Below are positions 1 to 5,445 of a DNA stretch of 5,729 bases, in pieces. This DNA comes from Burkholderiales bacterium (GTDB taxonomy: Bacteria; Pseudomonadota; Gammaproteobacteria; Burkholderiales; Burkholderiaceae_C): the NCBI GenBank assembly GCA_006227785.1, contig SBFU01000109.1:1-5729 (forward strand), written 5' to 3'. The notes under the pieces are model-generated. The model was not told where the DNA came from. It ran no database searches and saw only the letters and a list, made by a program, of their open reading frames with translations. The first letter of the stretch is position 1. Each line of letters starts with the position of its first letter. The translations under genes and the position numbers were made by a program.

Positions 1-737
1 GGTCCGGTACCCATGAAGTACTGCCCGTAGCCGTGTCGCATCCGCCCGACATAGATGCTGTCCTGGCTCGAGCCCATGGGGCGCAGATGGATGAAGCGCA
101 GCTCCGGTTCGTCCCAGCTGCAGGCGATCCAGCCGTGCATCCTGCAGCGGTGGTTGTCGATGCCGTCCCACATGACTTCACGGACAAAGCCGCCGATCTT
201 CTCGAAGCATGTGACCCTGTAGAACTTGGTCATGCCCAGCGAGGTGTCGTCGCCGTGGCGCTCGGCAACGAGGTGGTCGCCTTCCTGGACATAGGCCTTG
301 CCGCTGCAGGTTGCGATCAGCGGGTTCTGCGTCATGCGTTGCATGAGGATTTCAAAGTAGCGTGGCGGCAGATCCAGGTCCAGATCCAGCTTGCACATGA
401 ACTCGAAGTCCGACGGGCAGATGGTCCGGTAGCCGGCGTAGAAGGCATCGATGACGCCTGGGCCGACGGAGCGGTGTCCGCGGTCCTGTCGCGTGACCAC
501 GCGGATCCATGGGTGGCGCGCGGCGTAGTCCTGCAGGATGGCGGGGGTTTCGTCGGTTGAGCCATCGTCCACGATCACCCACAATGAAGGCAGTCGGCTC
601 TGTGCCAGTACAGAATCGAGGGTGCGCCTCATGTAGGCGGCCTCGTTGCGGCAGGGTGAAATCAGGACATAGCCGTCAGGCCTGCCCGCCTCGGCTGTCT
701 GCGGCGGATGCGTTTTCTCGGTTTGTGTGTGGCCCAT
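1..737 (-). CDS. Family 2 glycosyltransferase (3' end cut by window edge)
   Basis: The minus strand is open from the ATG at 737-735 to the window edge, giving about 245 residues without a stop. An in-frame TGA at 746-744 makes this ATG the first possible ATG start; no good Shine-Dalgarno precedes it. The GT-A nucleotide-sugar fold is shown by an N-terminal strand with SPCRNEA (about residues 26-32), VIVDDGSTDET (about 54-65) and DRGHRSVGPG from residue 85. An acidic metal-binding stretch KLDLDLDLPP follows (116-125, with Asp118, Asp120 and Asp122), then a WDGID motif near residues 190-194 and an HLRPMGSS segment further on. Such enzymes move a sugar from a nucleotide donor to a growing lipid-linked or polymer acceptor at the cytoplasmic face of the inner membrane. 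No membrane span is seen in the visible part. It is transcribed away from the export operon, so it probably has its own promoter in the shared gap. The exact sugar cannot be told from sequence. Confidence 0.93.
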   Translation of the reverse strand, partial: MGHTQTEKTHPPQTAEAGRPDGYVLISPCRNEAAYMRRTLDSVLAQSRLPSLWVIVDDGSTDETPAILQDYAARHPWIRVVTRQDRGHRSVGPGVIDAFYAGYRTICPSDFEFMCKLDLDLDLPPRYFEILMQRMTQNPLIATCSGKAYVQEGDHLVAERHGDDTSLGMTKFYRVTCFEKIGGFVREVMWDGIDNHRCRMHGWIACSWDEPELRFIHLRPMGSSQDSIYVGRMRHGYGQYFMGTG

Positions 738-861
738 GGTCGGTCATCGGGACATCGGGTTTTCAGGAAGGCAGGCGGGGAATGCCGACCCCGTGTTGCC
801 ACCTCGTCGTGGAGGCGGTGCTTGGGTGCGAGCGCCGGACGGCATGTCTTGAATGCTTTTG

Positions 862-889
862 AACATACCATGACGTGGTACGTGCACAA
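862..889 (-). promoter_or_regulatory. Weak candidate sigma-70 promoter for the glycosyltransferase
   Basis: Read on the minus strand, TTGTGC (889-884) and TATGTT (867-862) are 16 bases apart and match the -35 and -10 consensus at 3 and 4 of 6 positions. Transcription would start near 855, about 118 bases before the start codon. The match is weak and could be chance. Confidence 0.2.
866..880. repeat. Inverted repeat TACCA-N5-TGGTA, possible operator
   Basis: Perfect 5-base arms, TACCA at 866-870 and TGGTA at 876-880, flank a 5-base centre. An overlapping pair, ATACC (865-869) and GGTAT (890-894), and two ACGTG copies 7 bases apart (873-877, 880-884) sit in the same place. Such short spaced dyads are typical of dimeric regulator sites, and this one falls in the spacer of the weak minus-strand promoter. 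Arms of 5 bases can also arise by chance; no regulator is identified. Confidence 0.3.
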
Positions 890-1013
890 GGTATCGCTGG
901 CGCAACAGACCTGGGCCACCGACGCATTGTCCGTGACTTTTTGCGCGTGACCCCCAGCAAATCACCTGGAGGGCGCCGTCAGGCTCCCTGTTTGGGGGGG
1001 TGAACTTGCGCAC

Positions 1014-1018
1014 GGAGG
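1014..1018 (+). promoter_or_regulatory. Strong Shine-Dalgarno before an alternative OPX start at 1026
   Basis: GGAGG lies 7 bases before the ATG at 1026, which is in frame with the export protein gene. It is the best ribosome site in this part of the window, yet it would add 42 residues in front of a normal signal peptide. It may serve an extended form, act in leader translation, or be unused if transcription starts downstream of it. Confidence 0.45.
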
Positions 1019-1122
1019 GATTAAGATGCGTTTTATTACTTTTGTGCGCGGAATCGGCGGCCAGCGTGCAGATGGCCGGGATGTTTTCAAGGGGCCCCCT
1101 CTCGGGAGCCCTGATTGTTTCG

Positions 1123-1133
1123 GGTCTGAGACC
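1123..1133. repeat. 11-base palindrome GGTCT-G-AGACC upstream of the OPX gene
   Basis: Perfect 5-base arms around a single central G end 18 bases before the ATG at 1152 and 7 bases before its GGGAG ribosome site. It could be a protein site or a small leader hairpin affecting translation. No known regulator was recognised. Confidence 0.25.
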
Positions 1134-1140
1134 TTTTGGC

Positions 1141-1145
1141 GGGAG
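1141..1145 (+). promoter_or_regulatory. Ribosome binding site of the OPX gene
   Basis: GGGAG is 6 bases before the ATG at 1152, the start that gives a standard Sec signal peptide. It supports this start over the upstream in-frame ATG at 1026. Confidence 0.6.
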
Positions 1146-1151
1146 ACGGCG

Positions 1152-1712
1152 ATGAAGCAGGTACGGCGGAACTGGATCGTTTGGTTTTCCTTGCTGCTCT
1201 TTGCCGTGGGTGCAGCGGGCGCTGCAGAGCCCTACAAGCTCAGGCATGGGGACAGCATGCTCGTGTCGGTGTGGAAGGACGAGGCCTTGCGCATGGAGGT
1301 GCGGGTGCTGCCGGACGGCAGCATCACCTTTCCGCTGGCCGGCAGGGTCGAGGTGGCCGGACTGAGCACGAGTGAGGCCGAATCGCGCATTGCCGCCCGT
1401 CTTGTGAGGTTCATTCCTGACGTTGCCGTCACCGTGACAGTGACCGGAATCGAGGGCAGTCGGGTGTATGTGCTGGGCAAGGTGGTCACGCCGGGGCCGG
1501 TTCTCCTTTCGTCTCCCAACACCACGGTCCTGCAGGTCCTGAGTCAGGCCGGTGGCCTGGACCGCTTTGCCGACGGCAACGGCATCAAGGTGCTGCGCAA
1601 CACGGCGGAGGGCCCCCGGACATTCACGGTGCGCTACAACGACCTGATCAGGGGCAATGAACTCCAGAGCAACGTCGTGCTGGTGCCGGGCGACACCATT
1701 CTGGTTCCATGA
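1152..1712 (+). CDS. Polysaccharide export (OPX/Wza-family) protein, short single-SLBB form
   Basis: The 186-residue product is a periplasmic or outer-membrane-associated component that guides EPS out of the cell. A Sec signal peptide covers about residues 1-25 (MKQVRRN, hydrophobic core WIVWFSLLLFAVG, cleavage near AGAA/EP). A Poly_export domain follows (about 27-98; YKLRHGDSMLVSVW, LPDGSITFPLAG), then one SLBB domain (about 103-150; VYVLGKVVTPGP, VLQVLSQAGGL) and the usual end VVLVPGDTILVP. There is no cysteine, hence no lipobox, and no C-terminal amphipathic helix like that of Wza, so it is much shorter than Wza and cannot span the outer membrane the same way. I chose ATG 1152 because GGGAG (1141-1145) precedes it by 6 bases and the signal peptide begins there. 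The in-frame ATG at 1026 has a stronger Shine-Dalgarno, but the added 41 codons show only about 59% G/C at third positions, unlike the gene proper. The stop overlaps the next start (ATGA). Confidence 0.93.
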   Translation: MKQVRRNWIVWFSLLLFAVGAAGAAEPYKLRHGDSMLVSVWKDEALRMEVRVLPDGSITFPLAGRVEVAGLSTSEAESRIAARLVRFIPDVAVTVTVTGIEGSRVYVLGKVVTPGPVLLSSPNTTVLQVLSQAGGLDRFADGNGIKVLRNTAEGPRTFTVRYNDLIRGNELQSNVVLVPGDTILVP

Positions 1713-2845
1713 AAAAGGGGGTCGGCATGTTCAGCGTACCGTTCGCAGGCGTGCGGCCGCGTCCCGCTCTGCTCACGCTTGTCCTGGCAGGATTGCCCTT
1801 GGCCGTGATGGCCCAGCACAGCGTGAGTGTGCCGGTCGAGATCGAGCACAGCAGCAACCCGGCCCTGACAGCCGTTGATGAAGTCGGGGTGACCCGTCTG
1901 CGGGTGTCGCCCCAGTACACCATCGAAACCCAGGACGGGGCGGACCTGACCCGTGTTTCGTTCGGCGCGGTGCTCGAGCGGTCCAGCAACACCTCGGTGA
2001 GCGACAACCGGCTGGACCCCAACCTGTCCGTGGCGGTCGAACGGGCGCTGCCCGCCGGGGCCATCGGCATGCGTTTTTCGCTGTCCGAGTCTTCGACACG
2101 GGTGGAGGAGTTCACCGAAACAGGCGCCGTGGTGGCCGACGCGACGCAGCGCAACGCGCTGCTGGAGGGATCATGGAGCCGGGAGTTGACCGAGCTCTCC
2201 CGCATGGAGCTGGGTCTGGGGCTGGCGCAGGTGCGCTACGACAGTGCCTTGTTCGAGGGATACAGGGAACTGCGAAGCTCTGTCGGCTTCAGCCGCGACC
2301 TGGGCGAAGACACGCGCCTGTCGGCCACACTGGCCGCCTCCAGATTCAATCCGGACGACGACCTGCAAAGCTCCTCGCGCCGCAGCCTCTCGGTCGGCGT
2401 GGCAACCCGCCTGAGCGAGACCCTCAGTCTTGCCGCCGAGGCGGGTGTCGTGCGGGTGTCCGCAGCGACCTCCGAGAGCGACCCCACGGCTTCACTGAGG
2501 CTGAACCACGTGGGCGAGCGGCTGAGCACCGGGCTGGAGTGGTCCCGCACGACCGCGGCTTCAGGCTCGGTGGGCGGGTACTCCGCGAGCCAGTCCCTGA
2601 GCTGGACGGCCGGGTATGCCCTCTCCGAGCGTTCTGCGCTGAATCTCTCGGCGAGTCGGGCGCGTTCCCTGGAGCCGGGCAGCGCCGTGGGCATCAGCGT
2701 GATGCTGGGTCTTCGGCGGGCCCTCAGCGAGTTCTGGTCCTTCGAGGCCCGGCTGGGGCAGCTCCAGTCTCGCCCGGTGGCAGGGCCCACCGCGCGGGCG
2801 ACGGTCGCCGGACTGGTCCTGAACTATTCCCATCCTGACTTCTGA
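1709..2845 (+). CDS. Outer-membrane beta-barrel protein of the EPS export operon
   Basis: The product of up to 378 residues has a Sec signal peptide ending near residue 35 (core ALLTLVLAGLPLAVMA, cleavage before QHS). The rest consists of alternating polar and hydrophobic strands (for example RLRVSPQYTIETQ, RVSFGAVLERS, SLSVGVATRL, LSLAAEAGVVRVS, ARATVAGLVLNYS) joined by charged turns, and ends in a terminal Phe, as outer-membrane barrels do. EHSSNPALTA near the mature start and TETGAVVADATQRNALLEGSW recall the BBP2-type barrel proteins of EPS and PEP-CTERM loci; that family link is from memory. It probably forms the polymer exit pore with the OPX protein encoded just before it, since it sits between OPX and co-polymerase genes. 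The start is uncertain: ATG 1709 overlaps the previous stop (ATGA) and suggests translational coupling, while ATG 1727 has an AAGGGGG ribosome-like site 5 bases upstream and still leaves a full signal peptide. Confidence 0.85.
   Translation: MKKGVGMFSVPFAGVRPRPALLTLVLAGLPLAVMAQHSVSVPVEIEHSSNPALTAVDEVGVTRLRVSPQYTIETQDGADLTRVSFGAVLERSSNTSVSDNRLDPNLSVAVERALPAGAIGMRFSLSESSTRVEEFTETGAVVADATQRNALLEGSWSRELTELSRMELGLGLAQVRYDSALFEGYRELRSSVGFSRDLGEDTRLSATLAASRFNPDDDLQSSSRRSLSVGVATRLSETLSLAAEAGVVRVSAATSESDPTASLRLNHVGERLSTGLEWSRTTAASGSVGGYSASQSLSWTAGYALSERSALNLSASRARSLEPGSAVGISVMLGLRRALSEFWSFEARLGQLQSRPVAGPTARATVAGLVLNYSHPDF
1715..1721 (+). promoter_or_regulatory. Possible ribosome site for the alternative barrel start at 1727
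   Basis: AAGGGGG sits 5 bases before the in-frame ATG at 1727. No purine-rich site precedes the ATG at 1709, so the real start may be 1727, shortening the protein by 6 residues without harming the signal peptide. Confidence 0.4.
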
Positions 2846-2862
2846 TTCACCGCAGGGACGAC

Positions 2863-4470
2863 ATGGCAGCCGATTACCAGCTGGGATTGCCCGAGTACCT
2901 GGCCATCGCCCGGCGTTGGGTCTGGGTCATGCTGGCCGCCTTCGTCGCCGTGCTGGCGACCTCGGTCGTGGTAGCCCTCGTGCAGCCCAGGTCCTACGAG
3001 GCATCGGCCGTCATGATGGCCGAAGGCCCGCAGATTTCCGCCGACGTGGCCCGTCAGGCCGCCGTGGGCTCTGCCGAGGACCGCATGCGGCTGACCAGCC
3101 AGCGCATCATGAGCCGGGAGAACCTCATCGAGCTGGCGCAGCGGCTGGACATCTTCGAGACGCCGCCGGGAGGTCCCGCCCTCAAGGACACCGATGTGGT
3201 CCGCCTGATGCGCGCGAGCCTGAGCCTGCAGTTGCGCACCGACAACCAGCACACCTGGCAGCGCCCGGATGCGACCATCGTTTTCGACCTTTCTTTCCGG
3301 CACGCCGAGGCACAGAAGGCGTACGAAGTGGTCAATGAAATGGTGCGCCTGTTTGTCGAGGGCAGTTCCAGGGAGCGCATCGAGCAGGCCGCCCGCACGG
3401 CGGAGTTCCTCACGCAGGAGGCAGAGAAGCTGCGCAAGGAGCTGGAGGACTACGAAAACCGGATTGCCGCCTACAAGCGCACCCACGAAGGCTCGATGAT
3501 CGAGAGCCAGGCTGTTGCCCTCAGCAGCATCCAGTCACTCGAAGCCGATCTGCGCGGTGTCGAGCAGAGTTACCGGGCGGCCTTGGAAGAGCAGAGGACA
3601 CTCGAGGTGGAGCTGGCCAGCGCCCAGGCGGGGGTGCTGGCCACGGGAACGGCTGTGCCGGCCGGCCCTTCGGTGGCCGAACAGGAACTGGCCAGGGCGC
3701 GGACAGAGCTGTCGCAGTTGCGCGCTGTCTATTCGGAGGACCATCCGGATGTCCGGGCCCAGGTCAGGCGCATTCAGACCCTTGAGCAGGCCGTGACCCG
3801 CGAGGCCACGGCCAGCAGTCCTTCAAGGGAGGCAGCCGAGGCCCAGCTTCGGCTTGCGGTCTCCCGCCTTCAGGCACGGCTGTCGGCCGCGCAGTCCAGG
3901 GCCGACCTGCTGCTCGGGCAGCAGAGCTCCATCAGGGGCAACATTGCCCAGTTGCGCAACCAGTTGGCCCGTGCGCCGCAGGTGGAGCGCGATCTGACCG
4001 CCCTGCAACGCGATTACGAAATCGCACAGGCCAAATTCGAGGACATCCGCTCGCAGCAGCGTTCGGCCCAGATTGCCGCCAGCCTGGTGGACGCACAGAG
4101 TGCCGACCGTTTCGCGGTGGTCGAGCCGGCCATTGTGCCGGAGTATCCGGTGAGTTCAGGGCGGCGCAAGATCGTCGCGCTGGGGGTGTTTGCCGCGCTG
4201 GCGGCGGCCCTGGGTGCAGCCGCCCTGCTGGAGGCCCTGTTCCCCCGGGTCCGCGGCGAAAACGCCGTGGCTTCCATCACCGGCCAGAGGCCTCTGGTGG
4301 TGATTCCCTACATCAGGAACTCGCAGGACGTTCGCATGCTCAGGCAAGCCAGGACATGGCTGGTGCTTGGCGTCGCGGTGACGGGTCTGCTGGGCCTGGC
4401 TTTCCTGCACTTTGCCGTACAGCCTCTGCCCGAACTGCTCTCGGGCGTGTTGTCCAGCCACCGCGAATGA
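2863..4470 (+). CDS. Polysaccharide co-polymerase / chain-length determinant (Wzz-GNVR, GumC/EpsF-like)
   Basis: This 535-residue inner-membrane protein regulates EPS chain length and links the polymerase to the export channel. A short cytoplasmic N-terminus precedes membrane helix 1 (about 19-40) and a Wzz-type domain (about 41-165). Long coiled-coil helices cover roughly 172-255 and 271-400, with the conserved YSEDHPDV turn at 290-297. A GNVR-type region (about 371-430; VERDLTALQRDYEIAQAKFEDI, then VVEPAIVPEYPVSSGRRK) leads into helix 2 (about 437-459). A loop with TGQRPLVVIPYI and a third hydrophobic helix (about 497-518) follow, leaving a 17-residue tail. There is no Walker motif or tyrosine tail, so the kinase part is supplied by the next gene, as in split GumC/EpsF-type systems rather than fused Wzc. 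AGGGA (2854-2858) lies 4 bases before the ATG, and the gene begins 17 bases after the barrel stop, indicating one operon. Confidence 0.93.
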   Translation: MAADYQLGLPEYLAIARRWVWVMLAAFVAVLATSVVVALVQPRSYEASAVMMAEGPQISADVARQAAVGSAEDRMRLTSQRIMSRENLIELAQRLDIFETPPGGPALKDTDVVRLMRASLSLQLRTDNQHTWQRPDATIVFDLSFRHAEAQKAYEVVNEMVRLFVEGSSRERIEQAARTAEFLTQEAEKLRKELEDYENRIAAYKRTHEGSMIESQAVALSSIQSLEADLRGVEQSYRAALEEQRTLEVELASAQAGVLATGTAVPAGPSVAEQELARARTELSQLRAVYSEDHPDVRAQVRRIQTLEQAVTREATASSPSREAAEAQLRLAVSRLQARLSAAQSRADLLLGQQSSIRGNIAQLRNQLARAPQVERDLTALQRDYEIAQAKFEDIRSQQRSAQIAASLVDAQSADRFAVVEPAIVPEYPVSSGRRKIVALGVFAALAAALGAAALLEALFPRVRGENAVASITGQRPLVVIPYIRNSQDVRMLRQARTWLVLGVAVTGLLGLAFLHFAVQPLPELLSGVLSSHRE

Positions 4471-4483
4471 GGCGAATGTCGAC

Positions 4484-5341
4484 ATGGAACGCATCAAGGA
4501 AGCGATAGAGAAGGCGCGGGCCGGTGAGCAGCCCCCCAGGACCCCGCGCAAGTCGTTTGCGACCCCTTCGGCCCCGGCTGTCCCGGTCGTGGCCCGCCAT
4601 GACCCGGCTTCGAGGTCGTCACCACCGGATGCGTCCCTGGATATCAGGTACACGCATACCCGGGTGGTACATCCGGATGCCGCCTGCCTGGAAGAGCACC
4701 GGATCATTGCCCACCAGAAGAACCACCCCAACAGCTGGGCCTTCGACACCTTGAGGACACAGGTCCTGCAGCGCATGGACGAACACGGCTGGCGGGTCCT
4801 GGCCGTGACCTCGCCCACCCTGGATTCCGGCAAGACGGTGGTCGCCACCAACCTGGCGATCAGCATTGCGCAGCAGACACAGCGCACGGCGCTCCTGATG
4901 GATTTCGATCTCCGGCGCCCGAGCGTGGCGACGGTCCTGGGGCTCAACCCGGATGTTTCCCTGAACGATGTGTTGCAACGGGGTGCGAACGTGGCCGATG
5001 CCATGGTCAACCCCGGATTCGAGCGTCTGGTCGTCTTGCCGACCATGCGGCCTGTGGACCGGCCTGCGGAGCTGCTCGCCTCGCCCATGGTGGCCGGTCT
5101 CATCGCCGACCTGCGCGACCGTTATGCCGAGCGGGTGCTGGTGGTCGATCTGCCGCCGGTGCTGGCTGCCGATGATGTGCTCTCTGTCCTTCCGCAGGTC
5201 GACTGCGTGCTGCTGGTTGTCGGCAGCGGTGCCTCTTCCGAAAAGGAAATCGAAGAGGCACAGAGGCGATTGTCCAGGGCTTCCGTGGTGGGTGTGGTGT
5301 TGAACAAGGACCCCTCGGCCATGCCCAACGCGTATTACTGA
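4484..5341 (+). CDS. Bacterial tyrosine autokinase of the EPS locus (CpsD/CapB/EpsG type)
   Basis: The 285-residue cytoplasmic P-loop kinase should phosphorylate itself on tyrosine and control polymer assembly through the co-polymerase encoded 13 bases upstream. It opens with a charged helix (MERIKEAIEKARAGE), a Pro/Ser-rich linker (about 17-50), then EHRIIAHQ (71-78) and an FDTLRTQVLQRM segment (87-98). A Walker A loop follows at 110-118 (SPTLDSGKT, Lys117), Walker A' at 140-144 (DFDLR), and Walker B around Asp222 (VLVVDLPPV). These match the kinases of exosortase/PEP-CTERM type EPS loci, in which the Walker loop usually reads close to SPTPGAGKT as I recall; here the central Pro-Gly is Leu-Asp. 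The protein ends in Tyr284-Tyr285, the only candidate for the usual C-terminal tyrosine cluster. ATG 4484 was chosen because it follows the previous stop and begins the typical N-terminal helix; a weak GAGG overlaps that stop. The in-frame ATG at 4412 would overlap the upstream gene by 59 bases. Confidence 0.92.
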   Translation: MERIKEAIEKARAGEQPPRTPRKSFATPSAPAVPVVARHDPASRSSPPDASLDIRYTHTRVVHPDAACLEEHRIIAHQKNHPNSWAFDTLRTQVLQRMDEHGWRVLAVTSPTLDSGKTVVATNLAISIAQQTQRTALLMDFDLRRPSVATVLGLNPDVSLNDVLQRGANVADAMVNPGFERLVVLPTMRPVDRPAELLASPMVAGLIADLRDRYAERVLVVDLPPVLAADDVLSVLPQVDCVLLVVGSGASSEKEIEEAQRRLSRASVVGVVLNKDPSAMPNAYY

Positions 5342-5445
5342 AGCGGTCCAACTCATGGAAAACGTCGACGGCAGCCTGTGCGCGGGCGGGTTCTGTCATG
5401 CCCGTGGGTGCCGCTCCCCGGTGACACGAAGCCGGGAAAACGCCC
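5342..5445 (+). other. 104-base gap within the operon
   Basis: This is the only sizeable gap among the plus-strand genes. It holds two weak potential hairpins, CGGGC/GCCCG (5383-5387 with 5400-5404) and CCCGG/CCGGG (5417-5421 with 5432-5436). Neither is followed by a T-run, so a rho-independent terminator is unlikely. The second lies just ahead of the next start and could affect its translation. A 32-codon frame from 5355 has no family likeness and no good ribosome site. Confidence 0.5.

Larger units (their letters stand above)
738..1151. other. Divergent intergenic control region
   Basis: This 414-base stretch separates the glycosyltransferase and the export operon, so it should hold promoters in both directions. 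I found no convincing gene in it; open frames here match no family I recognise and lack credible starts. Visible structure includes an inverted repeat at 866-880, two CGTGAC copies at 932-937 and 946-951, a run of seven G at 994-1000, a strong GGAGG at 1014-1018, an AT-rich patch at 1021-1042, an 8-base palindrome GGGGCCCC at 1091-1098 and an 11-base palindrome at 1123-1133. No clear sigma-70 promoter could be assigned on the plus strand by eye. Confidence 0.7.

Noticed and set aside
33..560. A 175-codon plus-strand open frame opposite the glycosyltransferase
   Set aside because: The minus strand carries clear GT-A motifs over the same bases; the plus frame has no recognisable motif.
994..1000. 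Run of seven G as a possible phase-variation tract
   Set aside because: Seven G is short for slippage-driven switching and common by chance in GC-rich DNA; no strain comparison is available.
855..1025. Riboswitch (for example c-di-GMP type) in the leader of the export operon
   Set aside because: I could not match the conserved core of any riboswitch class in this stretch by eye.
744..1247. A minus-strand open frame spanning the divergent gap and the OPX signal peptide region
   Set aside because: It overlaps the OPX coding start, has no domain, and its Pro/Arg-rich content suggests chance.
4156..5356. Long open frames on the minus strand opposite the co-polymerase and kinase genes
   Set aside because: They mirror well-supported plus-strand genes, show Arg/Ser/Pro/His-rich compositions typical of antisense reading in GC-rich DNA, and have no recognisable domain.
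5383..5436. Rho-independent terminator after the kinase gene
   Set aside because: The two possible stems have only 5 base pairs, loops of 10-12 bases and no following T tract.
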